A DNA stretch of 64,000 bases from Myxococcales bacterium (lineage in GTDB: Bacteria; Myxococcota_A; Polyangia; Polyangiales; Polyangiaceae): positions 1,984,001 to 2,048,000 of the forward strand of contig JADJQX010000001.1 in assembly GCA_016712525.1 (NCBI GenBank), in the 5' to 3' direction. This document shows, piece by piece, positions 18,631 through 27,529 of this stretch. The notes below the pieces were generated by a model, which was given only the letters and a program-made list of their open reading frames with translations, did no database searches and had not been told where the DNA came from. The position numbers and the translations under genes were made by a program. Numbering within the stretch: the first letter of the stretch is position 1; the number at the start of each line of letters is the position of its first letter.

Positions 18631-19437
18631 GTGAACAAAACGGTCGCCGAGGCGTACACGTACGCCGAGTTCCTCGCTTCTCTCGTCGGTGTGCTGCCCG
18701 TCACGGCGGCCTCCGCGTTCGTTCACCGAAACGACCCCGTGCCCCGGTACCCCGGTCGATGGGTGCGCAAGCTCGGGAAGACGAGCTCGAGCCTCTCGCC
18801 TCTGTGGCATTTCACGGTCGAAGGGGAGCCCCCGGCCGACATCGATCACCGCGGGTACGTGGTGGTCGCGAACCACGAGTCCCAGGCCGATCCGTTCTTG
18901 CTCTCCCACCTCCCGTGGGACATGCGCTGGGTCGCGAAGGCCGAGCTCTTCGACGTGCCCCTCGCGGGTTGGCTCCTCCGCCTCGGCGGCGACATCCCCA
19001 TCCGCCGCGGCGATCGCGAGAGCGCCCACGAGATGATGGAAGCCTGCAAAAACACGCTTGAAAACGGCCTCTCGGTCATGATCTTCCCCGAGGGCACGCG
19101 CTCGCGCGACGGCTCGATCCTCCCGTTCAAGGCGGGCGCCTTCCAGCTCGCCCTCGAGACCGGCGCCAAGGTGCTCCCGCTCGCGCTCGCCGGAACACGG
19201 CGCTGCCGACCCAAGGGCTCCCTCGGCTTCGGTGAGGCGCGCGCCATCGCCAAGGTGCTCGCGCCCATCGACCCGGCGAGCTTCACGGGGCCACACGCCC
19301 TCGAAAACCTGAGAGACGCGACGCGCGGCGTGATCGTCGAGAACGTGCAAGCCCTCGAGCGACGTCTCGGCTTCTCGCCCGTCGCCCCGCACCCGCAGGA
19401 CGAGCTCCACCGCGACATGGCCGCGGCCGCGGAGTGA
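18631..19437 (+). CDS. 1-acyl-glycerol-3-phosphate acyltransferase (PlsC family)
   Basis: 268 residues from a GTG at 18631. It shows the acyltransferase motifs in order: N-H-E-S-Q-A-D (catalytic NHx4D, ~90), a G-D-I-P-I-R-R block (~130), F-P-E-G-T-R-S-R (~153) and a P-L-A-L-A-G final motif. The enzyme would transfer an acyl chain to lysophosphatidate or a related lysolipid at the inner face of the membrane. The ~100 bases before it contain an 8-bp inverted repeat (18563-18570/18584-... arms AGGCTTCG/CGAAGCCT) without a T-run. A paralog acting on another lysolipid is possible. Confidence 0.88.
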   Translation: MNKTVAEAYTYAEFLASLVGVLPVTAASAFVHRNDPVPRYPGRWVRKLGKTSSSLSPLWHFTVEGEPPADIDHRGYVVVANHESQADPFLLSHLPWDMRWVAKAELFDVPLAGWLLRLGGDIPIRRGDRESAHEMMEACKNTLENGLSVMIFPEGTRSRDGSILPFKAGAFQLALETGAKVLPLALAGTRRCRPKGSLGFGEARAIAKVLAPIDPASFTGPHALENLRDATRGVIVENVQALERRLGFSPVAPHPQDELHRDMAAAAE

Positions 19438-19520
19438 GCCGAACGTAGGCGTCTTTCGTACACCGGCGCCTTCCAGGCCACGTATTTTGAGCTTCGGCGA
19501 GATGCGTCCATAGTGCGGGC

Positions 19521-19820
19521 ATGGCTCCTCGGTCCACGTCCCGCGCCGCGCTCGTGCTCGCGCCGCTCTTGTCCGTGCTCGTGGGGTGCACGATCTTGGA
19601 CCGCCTCTCGCGCGACGATGAGCCGGAATTTCCCGCCGACGCGGGCACCGATGCGTTCGCGCTCGACGCCGGGCTCGAGGACGCCCCGGCCGGCGACGCC
19701 GTGGCCGACGCGGCGTTCGACGTGTCGGAAGGTGGCGACGCCGCGACCGTCACCGATGGGTCGTTCGACGCGCAAGAAGCCGGAGACACCGGGCCCGGAG
19801 ACGCCTCGGACGGCGGCTGA
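19521..19820 (+). CDS. Small Asp/Ala-rich lipoprotein
   Basis: 99 residues. A signal peptide ends with V-L-V-G-C (Cys23). After it the chain is almost wholly Asp, Ala, Gly and Glu with no predicted fold. It looks like the linker of larger myxobacterial lipoproteins without a following domain, so it may be a truncated remnant or a simple acidic surface lipoprotein. Confidence 0.5.
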   Translation: MAPRSTSRAALVLAPLLSVLVGCTILDRLSRDDEPEFPADAGTDAFALDAGLEDAPAGDAVADAAFDVSEGGDAATVTDGSFDAQEAGDTGPGDASDGG

Positions 19821-19901
19821 CCTTTCGGTCCAAGCCTTCTCAACGCGTGGACGAAAATGGTAGCCTCGCTTCGTCCGGGCGACAGCCTGGCCGAGGAGAA
19901 C

Positions 19902-20252
19902 ATGAGCAAATTCGTCTTGGGCACCCTCGCCCTCGTGGCCATTGCAGGCTGTGGTGGGAGCTTCCCGCCGCCTTCCGAGAAGTTGTCGTCGGCCGAGGCC
20001 GCCTCGCGCAGCGCGAAAGAGCTCGGCGCCGAGAAAGACCCGAAAGCCGCGCTCTACCTCAAGTACGCGAACGAGCAGATCGAGCAGGCGAAGGCCCTCA
20101 TCGCCTCGGGCGACAACCGCCGCGCCGACGAGATCCTGGCGCGCGCCAACGCCGACGCCGAGCTCGCCGTGCAGCTCGCGAAAGAGAACACCACGCGCGC
20201 CGAAGCGAACGAGGTGATCGAGAAGGTCAAAGCGATGAAGGCGGGTAAGTGA
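19902..20252 (+). CDS. DUF4398-type lipoprotein
   Basis: 116 residues with GAGGAGA directly upstream. The signal peptide ends in I-A-G-C (lipobox, Cys17). The mature part is a helical hairpin rich in Ala, Glu and Lys (A-L-Y-L-K-Y-A-N-E-Q-I-E-Q-A-K) as in DUF4398 proteins, which usually accompany OmpA-like lipoproteins in the periplasm. Its stop overlaps the next start (TGATG), so the two are translated together. Confidence 0.8.
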   Translation: MSKFVLGTLALVAIAGCGGSFPPPSEKLSSAEAASRSAKELGAEKDPKAALYLKYANEQIEQAKALIASGDNRRADEILARANADAELAVQLAKENTTRAEANEVIEKVKAMKAGK

Positions 20253-21130
20253 TGAAGCTCGTGAACATGAAACGTCTCGCGGCGCTCGTCGGTCTCGGCG
20301 CGCTCTCGCTCTCGTCGGTCGGATGCGCCGAGGCGATCGCCCCGAAAGAGCTCAACGACGCGCGCTCGGCCTACAAAACGACCGCCGAGGGACCTGCCGG
20401 CAAAGAGAGCCTCGTCGAGCTCCACAACGCCAAACAGTCGCTCGACTCGGCCGAGGCCGCGTTCAAAGAAAAGGGCGACGACCAGGAGACTCGCGACAAG
20501 GCGTACGTCGCCGTGCGCAAGGCCGAGTTCGCTGCCGCCACGGCGCGCACCGTGGTCGCCGCGCGCGAGAAGAAAGAGGCCGAGGTCGAGGCCCAGAAGT
20601 ACCAGACCGAGACCCTGAAGAAGACCGAGGCCGAGCTCGCCAACACCAAGAACGCGCTCTCGAAGACCCAAGACGACCTGAAGCGCGAGGCCGCCGCCCG
20701 CGCCGAGGCCGAGAAGCGCGCGGCCCAGGCCCTCGCCGACCTTCAGAAGATCGCCGCCGTCAAAAAAGAAGACCGCGGCATGGTCATCACGCTGCAAGGC
20801 GGCGTCCTCTTCCAGACCGACAAGAGCGACCTCCTCCCCGGCGCCATGGCGCAGCTCAATCAGGTCGGCGAGGCGCTCGTCCGCAACAGCCCCGACTCGC
20901 GCATCACCGTCGAGGGCCACACGGACAACCAAGGCCAGGCCTCGCACAACCAAGAGCTGTCGCAGAAGCGCGCCGAGTCGGTCGCGACGTACCTCAAGTC
21001 GCGCGGCATCGCGCCCGATCGCGTCACCGCGGTGGGCAAGGGCGCCGACAAGCCCGTCGCCGACAACAAGACGATCGAAGGCCGCGCCCAGAACCGGCGC
21101 GTCGAGATCATCGTCGAGCCCCCGAAGTAA
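20252..21130 (+). CDS. OmpA-family peptidoglycan-binding lipoprotein with DUF4398-like N-terminus
   Basis: 292 residues; the ATG at 20252 shares its A with the previous stop. The lipobox S-S-V-G-C gives the lipidated Cys. Residues ~25-175 are an Ala/Glu/Lys-rich coiled coil. Residues ~180-290 are an OmpA C-terminal domain: V-L-F-Q-T-D-K-S-D-L-L-P, V-E-G-H-T-D-N-Q-G (with the diaminopimelate-binding Asp) and N-R-R-V-E-I-I. It should tie the outer membrane to peptidoglycan and pairs with the DUF4398 lipoprotein upstream. Confidence 0.92.
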   Translation: MKLVNMKRLAALVGLGALSLSSVGCAEAIAPKELNDARSAYKTTAEGPAGKESLVELHNAKQSLDSAEAAFKEKGDDQETRDKAYVAVRKAEFAAATARTVVAAREKKEAEVEAQKYQTETLKKTEAELANTKNALSKTQDDLKREAAARAEAEKRAAQALADLQKIAAVKKEDRGMVITLQGGVLFQTDKSDLLPGAMAQLNQVGEALVRNSPDSRITVEGHTDNQGQASHNQELSQKRAESVATYLKSRGIAPDRVTAVGKGADKPVADNKTIEGRAQNRRVEIIVEPPK

Positions 21131-21257
21131 CGCGCGACGAGGCTCCGTCGCACGAGGCGCCCGGTGCGTCCCCCCGAACGGTGGGGCCCCGGGCGTCGTC
21201 GTTTTCGGGCCGTAACCTGCCGCAAGCACGAATGAATCGGGGGCCGTTCGCTATCGC

Positions 21258-21263
21258 TTGACA
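21258..21263 (+). promoter_or_regulatory. Likely -35 box of the tRNA-Ser gene
   Basis: TTGACA is a perfect sigma-70 -35 hexamer 31 bases before the tRNA. No good -10 hexamer is visible at 16-18 bases, so only the -35 is called. Confidence 0.4.
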
Positions 21264-21293
21264 CCGAGGGCCGTTTCTGAGAAGACCGTCGGC

Positions 21294-21380
21294 GGAGAGC
21301 TGTCCGAGTGGCCGAAGGAGCCTGATTCGAAATCAGGTGGAGGTGCAAGCTTCCCAAGGGTTCGAATCCCTTGCTCTCCG
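21294..21380 (+). tRNA. tRNA-Ser (anticodon CGA)
   Basis: An 87-nt cloverleaf. The acceptor arms GGAGAGC and GCTCTCC pair fully. The anticodon stem is CCTGA/TCAGG around the loop TTCGAAA, giving anticodon CGA for UCG codons. A long variable arm, diagnostic of serine tRNAs, separates it from the T-arm, whose loop is GGTTCGAATCC. The discriminator is G and the CCA end is not encoded. Confidence 0.95.
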
Positions 21381-21390
21381 CTAGAACAAG

Positions 21391-21423
21391 AAACCCTCGC
21401 TTCGACGAAGCGAGGGTTTTTTC
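21391..21423 (+). terminator. Intrinsic terminator after tRNA-Ser
   Basis: A near-perfect inverted repeat (AAACCCTCGCTTCG at 21391-21404, its complement at 21406-21419) forms a 12-14 bp stem with a tiny loop and is followed by a T-run (21415-21422). It ends the tRNA transcript and can also serve the converging lipoprotein gene. Confidence 0.9.
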
Positions 21424-21452
21424 ATAGGGCTCGCGAGCCGCCGCCTTCGCTG

Positions 21453-22355
21453 TCAGTTCATCTCGCGTGGCGCGGCGGGAGGGGTGAGCTCCGCGCCCGG
21501 CATGCCGATGGGCGTGAGGTTGTCGGGGTTGCCCACCGGGATGACACGCTTGCCTTGGATGTCCTCGACGTCGACCACGATCTCGACGGCCACGTTGCCC
21601 GCGCGGGCGGCGCGAAGCCCCAGATCGAAGCCGACGATGCCAGCGGCCACCTGCACCTTGTACGGATCGACGAGGAGGTCCGGCTCGCTCGAGCGGCTCT
21701 GCGCGTTGAACACCCGGTTGAAGAGGCCGGGCCCCGCGAACGCCCCGGTGGCAGGCCTCGCAGCGATGTTCATGGCGGTGCCGAGATCGGCGGCGAGCTC
21801 GAGGAAATCGTCGGGCGGGAGGATGCCCTCGATGCGCGATTTGGGCGGAATCACGAACCACCGATCGATGCCGCTCGGGTTCGGGTTCATCGACTCTTCG
21901 CCCTCGCCGCCCGCCGCGAGGCCCGGCACGTAGCGCACGAACTCGTTCCACGGATCGACGAGGAGCTCGACCACGCGAGGCTCGTCGTCCAGGTTCGAGA
22001 GCGTGTAGCGCACCGTGATGCGCGTGTCGGCGGCGAGCTGGAACGGTCCGCGCGGGTAGGGCGCTTGAGCGCCGAGCGCGGCCGACTCTTCGGCCGTGGG
22101 CATGCGCATGGGCAACGTGACGGGCGTCGTCACCTGGAAGATCGAGGTCTGGTCGTCCTCGTAGAGGGCGGCCATCTGAGACGTCATGCCGAGCACGATG
22201 GGCGGGATGGCCTGGTCGCCTCCTTGGTTCGCGCACGCGACGACGAGCCCTGCGACGATCGCCAGCGAAACGACCTGGGGGACGAGCCCCGCGCGACGAG
22301 GGCGTTCGCCCCCGGATGCGTCGCGTGCGGTTTGGAATGCTTCGTTCTTTGGCAC
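21453..22355 (-). CDS. Hypothetical lipoprotein
   Basis: 300 residues; the GTG at 22353-22355 has a GAGG at proper distance and is preferred over GTG 22359-22361. A charged N-terminal ~22 residues, then a hydrophobic core ending in G-L-V-V-A-C, suggests lipidation. The mature part is beta-rich, with an M-N-P-N-P-S-G segment and an ending rich in Pro. I recognise no family. It is the last gene before the tRNA terminator and is co-directional with the sigma-54 activator. Confidence 0.65.
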   Translation of the reverse strand: MPKNEAFQTARDASGGERPRRAGLVPQVVSLAIVAGLVVACANQGGDQAIPPIVLGMTSQMAALYEDDQTSIFQVTTPVTLPMRMPTAEESAALGAQAPYPRGPFQLAADTRITVRYTLSNLDDEPRVVELLVDPWNEFVRYVPGLAAGGEGEESMNPNPSGIDRWFVIPPKSRIEGILPPDDFLELAADLGTAMNIAARPATGAFAGPGLFNRVFNAQSRSSEPDLLVDPYKVQVAAGIVGFDLGLRAARAGNVAVEIVVDVEDIQGKRVIPVGNPDNLTPIGMPGAELTPPAAPREMN

Positions 22356-22450
22356 GTTCACCTCGACGGATCGTACCCCTTGCGAGCGCCGTGCCGCACA
22401 TTTTCGTCAGCGAGGTGCGTGCACCATGCACCGTGCCGCACCGTACCGTG

Positions 22451-24757
22451 TCACGTCCGGCGCTCCAGGATGCGGTAGAGGCCCTGCCGCGAGAGGCCGA
22501 GGGCCCGTGCGGCCTCGAGCTTGTTGCCGTCGGCGGCCGCGATCGCCCGCGCGACGAGCGTCTGGAGCTCGGCTTCGTGCCGCGCCCTGAGCGCGTCGAA
22601 GGTGGTCTCGGGGAGATCGTTCTCCTGCGCGGGGCCGACCGCGGGCGCGCGCTGCATGGCGACGGCGATGTCGGGTCGACCGATCACGAGGCCCTCGGAG
22701 AGCGCCGCCGCCGCCCGGAGCACGTTGCCGAGCTCACGCACGTTTCCCGGCCAAGTGTGCTCGGTGAGGGCCGCGAGCGCGGGCACGTCGAGCTTGTGGT
22801 TCTTGGTCGTCGGCTCACGGGCGAGGAGCGCGCGCGCCACGAGGGGCACGTCCTCGAGGCGCTCCCGGAGCGAAGGCACGGGCACGGTGAGGGCCGCGAG
22901 GCGATAATAGAGGTCCTGGCGGAACGCGGCCCGCTCGACGAGCCCGGTGAGCGCGCGGTGCGTGGCCGCGACGATGCGCACGTCGACCTTGCGAGGCTTG
23001 TTGCTGCCGATCGCCCGCACCTCGCGGTCCTCGAGGACGCGCAGCAGCTTGACCTGCATTTGTTGAGTCATTTCCGCTACTTCGTCGAGGAAAAGGGTGC
23101 CCCCGTTCGCCTCCACGAAGAGCCCTTGGCGCGCCCTGTCGGCGCCCGTGAACGCGCCGCGCTCGTGACCGAAGAGCTCGGCCTCGAGCAGGTGCTCCGG
23201 CAACGCGCCGCAGTTGATGGCCACGAACGGCCCGCCGCTCCGCTCCGAGAGCCGGTGCACGAGCCGCGCGAAGAGCTCCTTGCCGGCGCCCGTCTCGCCG
23301 AGCAAGAGCACGCTCGTCGCGCTCTTCGCGGCGCGCGCCACCGTCGCCACGGCGCGCACGATCGAAGGGGATTCGCCCACGAGCCCGACCTCGCTCATCG
23401 CGCGACGTACGGGCTCCGCGAGCCGCAAATCTTCGAGCGTCGAGGCCTTGCGGGTCCGGCGCTCCGAGAGGCGACGCTCGGTCTGGAAGAGCAACCTTCG
23501 GAACCGTGCGCGATGGGCCTCGGGCGTGCGATCGACGAGGCGCGCGCGCAGCATCGGGAGCGTCTTCCGCGCGAGCCCTCCGATGGGCTCGGGCTCGTGC
23601 ACGAGGGCCGCGCACGCCTCGTGCTCCACACGACCCGCGGCGCCGCTGCCGGCGATCGCGAGCGCGCCGAGCCAACGGAGGAGCCACGCCTCGGGTGGGC
23701 CCGCTCTCGCCGCGAGCGCGAGGGCTTCGGCCGCGTGGAGGCGAATGCCTGCGTTGGCCTCGAGGCCCATGAGCGCGATGCCCGTGCGCTCCGCCTCGGC
23801 GGCGCGGCCTATCGCGAGCATCGCACGGCCGCGCACGTGCTCGAGCGCCGTCCGCACCGGTCTCAGGAGGCCCTTCAGCGCGAGCCCCTGCTCGGCGAGG
23901 GCGATGGCGCGCTTCGCGTCGTCCGACCGTTCGAGGGACAGCTCGGCCTCGAGCGCGAGGTGCTCGGCCGCCCTCCACGCCGGCGCGTCGTCGTCGTAGG
24001 TGGTCTCCGCCAAGAGCGCGTCGGCCTCGTCCAGCGCGCCGACGTCGAGCAAGATGCGGATGCGCGCGTGGCGCAGCGTGAGCCGCGCGGCTCGGCCGGT
24101 CTCTTTGCGCGCGTCGCCTCCCGGTCCCGTCGCCCGCGCGGCCGCGGCCTCGGCACGGTCGAGCACCTCGAACGCCTCCGAGAACCGACCTGCCGCGCGA
24201 TGTACTCCCGAAAGATTGCAAAATACACGAAACGCGAGCACGGGCGAGAGCTCGTCGAGCGGAGCTCGCAGGAGCCTGTCGAACGCCTCCCGCGCGCGCT
24301 CGTGATCCCCGAGCCGACCGAGCAAGAGCGCGTACTCGGAGAGCACGAACACCTCGGTCTTCGTGTCGTTCGTCCTCTTGGCGAGCGCGAGCGCACGCGA
24401 GGCATGGGTGAGCCCGCCGATGTACTCTCCCCGGGCCCGAGACACGTCGGCGAGCACGATCTCCGCGAGCGCTCGATCGCGGAACGAGCGAGCCGTGCGA
24501 GCGATGCGCGAGGCCTCCCTCGCGACGCGCTCGGCTTGCTCCGCGTCGTCTCCCTCGAGCAAGGCGATCGCGAGCATCCTCCGCGCCGCCGATCTGTCCG
24601 TACCGCTCGGCGACCTGTCGGCGTGGCTCACCGCGGCCTCGGCGAGCGACCTCGCGCTCTTCACGTCGGCGTCGCCGAGGGCTTGCTCCGCCCGCTCGAC
24701 GAGGCGCGCCGCTTCTGTCGTCGCCGAGGGATCGCGAGGTCGAAGCACGGGGCGCAT
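22451..24757 (-). CDS. Sigma-54-dependent activator with N-terminal TPR domain
   Basis: 768 residues from the ATG at 24755-24757. The first ~440 residues are helical tetratricopeptide-like repeats in place of a receiver domain. The AAA+ domain (~470-690) has Walker A G-E-T-G-A-G-K-E, the GAFTGA loop, Walker B L-F-L-D-E-V-A-E and the R-x-D-L-Y-Y-R-L segment. A Fis-type helix-turn-helix ends the protein (N-K-L-E-A-A-R-A-L-G-L-S-R-Q-G-L-Y). It should activate sigma-54 promoters under control of a protein or peptide bound by the TPRs rather than by phosphorylation. A dyad overlaps its start codon. Confidence 0.93.
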   Translation of the reverse strand: MRPVLRPRDPSATTEAARLVERAEQALGDADVKSARSLAEAAVSHADRSPSGTDRSAARRMLAIALLEGDDAEQAERVAREASRIARTARSFRDRALAEIVLADVSRARGEYIGGLTHASRALALAKRTNDTKTEVFVLSEYALLLGRLGDHERAREAFDRLLRAPLDELSPVLAFRVFCNLSGVHRAAGRFSEAFEVLDRAEAAAARATGPGGDARKETGRAARLTLRHARIRILLDVGALDEADALLAETTYDDDAPAWRAAEHLALEAELSLERSDDAKRAIALAEQGLALKGLLRPVRTALEHVRGRAMLAIGRAAEAERTGIALMGLEANAGIRLHAAEALALAARAGPPEAWLLRWLGALAIAGSGAAGRVEHEACAALVHEPEPIGGLARKTLPMLRARLVDRTPEAHRARFRRLLFQTERRLSERRTRKASTLEDLRLAEPVRRAMSEVGLVGESPSIVRAVATVARAAKSATSVLLLGETGAGKELFARLVHRLSERSGGPFVAINCGALPEHLLEAELFGHERGAFTGADRARQGLFVEANGGTLFLDEVAEMTQQMQVKLLRVLEDREVRAIGSNKPRKVDVRIVAATHRALTGLVERAAFRQDLYYRLAALTVPVPSLRERLEDVPLVARALLAREPTTKNHKLDVPALAALTEHTWPGNVRELGNVLRAAAALSEGLVIGRPDIAVAMQRAPAVGPAQENDLPETTFDALRARHEAELQTLVARAIAAADGNKLEAARALGLSRQGLYRILERRT

Positions 24758-24777
24758 GTGTCCGAAATGTGGACACA
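24757..24777. promoter_or_regulatory. Dyad overlapping the start of the TPR-sigma-54 activator gene
   Basis: TGTGTCC and GGACACA form 7-bp arms around a 7-bp spacer, with one arm touching the ATG. It could be an autoregulatory operator or an mRNA hairpin limiting translation. Confidence 0.4.
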
Positions 24778-24847
24778 CCCGCGCCCCCCGGTCAACCCGG
24801 GCACGATCCTGTCGCGAACGGTCTCGCCGTGAACTAGGCTCTCGAGC

Positions 24848-25723
24848 GTGGATCTTCGTGTGCTCGAGGCTCGCGCGCTCCGTATCGACGACGCCTCCGG
24901 GATCGCCGTCGAAGGCCTGTCGTTCGCCACCTCCGGCGAAAAAATCCTCGTCTTCGGGGCCTCGTCGCCCGTCTTTCGTGCGCTCGCCGGCGAGCTCCCC
25001 GTGGTGGGAGGCGAGCTGCGCGTTGCCGGGAGGGAGCCGGTCGCGGCGCTCCGTGCGGCCCTCGTCGGAGTGGCCCCACGCGACCCGGCGCTCCCAGGGG
25101 AGCTCACGCCGGCCGCGTGGGTCGAGTGGTCCGCGCGCCTCGCCAACCCTGGAAAATCCCAGGCGAAGGCCCGCGCGAAGGCCGCGCTCGACGCGTTCGC
25201 CCTCGGGCCCGTCGCCGGAACGCGGCTCGACAAATGCGTGACGACGGCCCGCCGAGCCACCGTGCTCGCCGCCGCGCTCGCCACCGGCGCGTCCACGATC
25301 GTGTTCGAGGACCCTACCTACGGACTCGACGACGACGTGGCCCGTGGCTTCGCCAAGGTCGTCGCGAAGGCGCTCGCTCCCGTCCGCTGGGCGCTCTTCG
25401 CGGCGCGCATCCCGCTCGAGAGCCCGCTCGCCCTCGAGGCCGACGACGCCCTCGTGCTCGGCCGCTCGGAGCTCTTGGCTCAAGGGGCCCCGGCAGACCT
25501 CGCCGCCCGCGAGCGCCGCTTCTCCGTCGTGGTCGAGGGGGACGTAGAGGCCTTCTCCGCGGCCCTCGTGCGCCGTGGTTTCTCGTCGCTCGGCGCCCCG
25601 CCCAGGCTCCTCGTCGACCTCGGGTCCTCCGAAGACGTGGGCACGGGCGACCTCTTCGCGCTCGCGCTCGAGTCGGGGGTCACGATCCTCGAGCTCTCGC
25701 CCGTCGCGGGCGCTTTGGCGTAG
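24848..25723 (+). CDS. Degenerate ABC-transporter ATPase-like protein
   Basis: 291 residues from a GTG. The fold outline matches an ABC ATPase: a strand-turn at ~33-43 where Walker A should be, an A-L-V-G-V-A-P-R Q-loop-like segment (~71), a signature-helix segment (~122-140) and I-V-F-E-D-P-T-Y-G-L-D (~150-160) at the Walker B/D-loop. Key residues are gone: Walker A reads G-A-S-S-P-V-F with no Gly-Lys-Ser/Thr, LSGGQ is absent, and the Asp-Glu order of Walker B is reversed. ATP hydrolysis is unlikely. It is first in a tight same-strand group with a membrane-associated protein and proB. A former transporter subunit turned structural or regulatory is the best guess. Confidence 0.7.
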   Translation: MDLRVLEARALRIDDASGIAVEGLSFATSGEKILVFGASSPVFRALAGELPVVGGELRVAGREPVAALRAALVGVAPRDPALPGELTPAAWVEWSARLANPGKSQAKARAKAALDAFALGPVAGTRLDKCVTTARRATVLAAALATGASTIVFEDPTYGLDDDVARGFAKVVAKALAPVRWALFAARIPLESPLALEADDALVLGRSELLAQGAPADLAARERRFSVVVEGDVEAFSAALVRRGFSSLGAPPRLLVDLGSSEDVGTGDLFALALESGVTILELSPVAGALA

Positions 25724-25766
25724 AGTGCGCCCCCCCGGCACGGGCCGGCCCATCACGGAGGATCGC

Positions 25767-26423
25767 ATGAGCCAAGACGACGACGCCCTCGAGTCACGCG
25801 AAGGAGCCGGCACCCTCGCCGCGCGCACGCTCGGGCCGAGCCGCATGGGGGTCTACACCACCCTCGGAGCGCTCACGGGCGTCGTCCCGTTGCCGTGGGT
25901 CCCGGACGCGGTCGTCAGGCAAATCCGAGGCACGCTCGCGCACGAGGTGGCCACACGTCATGGCCTCTCCCTCACCCCCGAGGCGCGCGCCATCCTCGCG
26001 AGCCCGACGGGAGTCGCCGGGCCACGGGGCTTCCTCGCCGAGGCCGCCCTCTTCGCGTCAGCCAAGGTGCTCGGCAGGCTCGGCCCTCTCGGGTTCCTCT
26101 CCCCGGTGCGCTTCGGGGTGAGCACCTTCTTGCTCGGGCACCTCTTCCAGCGCTACCTCGAGACCGCGCGTCGCGAGCGCGCCATCCGGATCGACGCCGA
26201 AGAGGCCCGCGCCCTCCGCCGCGCGATCGACCAAGCGATCTTGTACGTGCTCACCACCGAGGTGGACCGCGACAAGTTCGAAATCCCTCGTGCTTCCGAA
26301 GACTTGCGCGACAGTACGACGCAGCTCCTCGACAGCGTCCTCATCTCCCTCGCGAACCTCCCGTCCTGGCTCGTCCGCCGTGTCGAGGCCTCGTTCGACG
26401 AGCTCGTCACGACCCGCACCTGA
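25767..26423 (+). CDS. Hypothetical membrane-associated protein
   Basis: 218 residues from an ATG after GGAGGAT. Two hydrophobic segments (around residues 27-45, G-V-Y-T-T-L-G-A-L-T-G, and 105-128, L-G-F-L-S-P-V-R-F-G) are joined by an amphipathic helix. The C-terminal ~90 residues are charged and helical. No motif names a family. It lies 43 bases after the degenerate ABC protein and 1 base before proB. It could be a membrane partner of the ABC-like protein. Confidence 0.65.
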   Translation: MSQDDDALESREGAGTLAARTLGPSRMGVYTTLGALTGVVPLPWVPDAVVRQIRGTLAHEVATRHGLSLTPEARAILASPTGVAGPRGFLAEAALFASAKVLGRLGPLGFLSPVRFGVSTFLLGHLFQRYLETARRERAIRIDAEEARALRRAIDQAILYVLTTEVDRDKFEIPRASEDLRDSTTQLLDSVLISLANLPSWLVRRVEASFDELVTTRT

Positions 26424-26424
26424 C

Positions 26425-27489
26425 ATGCGCTCCCCCATCCGTTCGGCTCGTCGCATCGTGGTCAAGGTCGGCTCGCGCACCCTCGCGAACGACGGCGGCG
26501 TGTTCACTCGCCTCGCCGACGCCATCGCGCGGGCCCATGAAGGCGGTCGGTCGATCGTGCTCGTCTCGAGCGGCGCGATCGCCCTCGGCACGAAGAAGCT
26601 CGGCTACAGGTCTCGTCCGAAGGAGATGGCCAAGCTCCAAGCCGCGGCCGCCGCGGGCCAGAGCCTCCTCATGCGCGCCTACGAAGAGGCGTTCGGCGCG
26701 CGCAAAATCGCCGTCGCGCAGGTGCTCCTCACGCACGCCGATCTCGCCGATCGCACCCGCGTGAACAACGCCCGCGCCGCGCTCTCCGCGCTCCTCGACG
26801 CCCGCGCCGTGCCCGTCTTGAACGAGAACGACTCGGTCTCGGTCGAAGAGATCAAGTTCGGCGACAACGACCAGCTCTCCGCCCTCGTCGCGCCCATCGT
26901 CGACGCCGATCTCTTGGTGCTCCTGTCCGACGTGCCAGGCCTGCTCGACGCGAAGGGCGAGCGTGTCCCCGAGGTGTCCGACATCGAGCGCGAGGCCGTG
27001 GCCCTCGTCCGTAAGGGCAAGAGCGCCGAAGGCACGGGGGGCATGGAGAGCAAGCTCGAAGCGGCGAGGCAAGCCACCTTGACGGGCGCCCACGTGGTCA
27101 TCGCCGACGCCCGCGAGCCCGGCATCGTGACCGACGTGCTCGCCGGGAAAGACGTGGGCACGTGGTTCCACGCCCAGAAGAAGCGCCTCTCCGCGAAGCG
27201 CGCGTGGATCGCCTTCACCCTTCGCCCGAGGGGCGCCTTGGTGCTCGACCCGGGGGCCACGCGGGCCGTGTGCGACAAGGGCCGGAGCGTGCTCGCCGTC
27301 GGGGTGCTCGGGGTCCGCGGCGACTTTCGCGCGGGCGACTCGGTCCGCCTCGTCTCGTCGGAGGGCAAGGAGATCGGCCGCGGTCTCGCGCGCTTCTCCT
27401 TCGAGGACGCGACGCGCCTCGCCGGCACCAAGGCCGACGCCGACGATCACGTGTTCGTTCACCGCGACGACCTCGTCGTCTTCGAGTAG
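26425..27489 (+). CDS. proB: Glutamate 5-kinase
   Basis: 354 residues; the ATG follows the previous stop by one base. The amino-acid kinase domain has V-V-K-V-G-S at the start, V-S-S-G-A-I-A-L-G, an N-E-N-D-S-V glutamate-site loop, F-G-D-N-D-Q-L-S-A-L and G-T-G-G-M-E-S-K-L. A PUA domain covers about the last 80 residues, as in full-length ProB. It phosphorylates glutamate, the first step of proline synthesis, in the cytoplasm. proA is not adjacent. The gene is followed at once by a MITE-like element. Confidence 0.97.
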   Translation: MRSPIRSARRIVVKVGSRTLANDGGVFTRLADAIARAHEGGRSIVLVSSGAIALGTKKLGYRSRPKEMAKLQAAAAAGQSLLMRAYEEAFGARKIAVAQVLLTHADLADRTRVNNARAALSALLDARAVPVLNENDSVSVEEIKFGDNDQLSALVAPIVDADLLVLLSDVPGLLDAKGERVPEVSDIEREAVALVRKGKSAEGTGGMESKLEAARQATLTGAHVVIADAREPGIVTDVLAGKDVGTWFHAQKKRLSAKRAWIAFTLRPRGALVLDPGATRAVCDKGRSVLAVGVLGVRGDFRAGDSVRLVSSEGKEIGRGLARFSFEDATRLAGTKADADDHVFVHRDDLVVFE

Positions 27490-27529
27490 CGCGAGGCGGC
27501 CCGACACCGCCTCGCCATCGCGAGCCCGT

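Noticed and set aside
21294..21423. tRNA-Ser as an integration site
   Set aside because: No integrase, no repeat of the tRNA 3' end nearby, and normal flanking genes.
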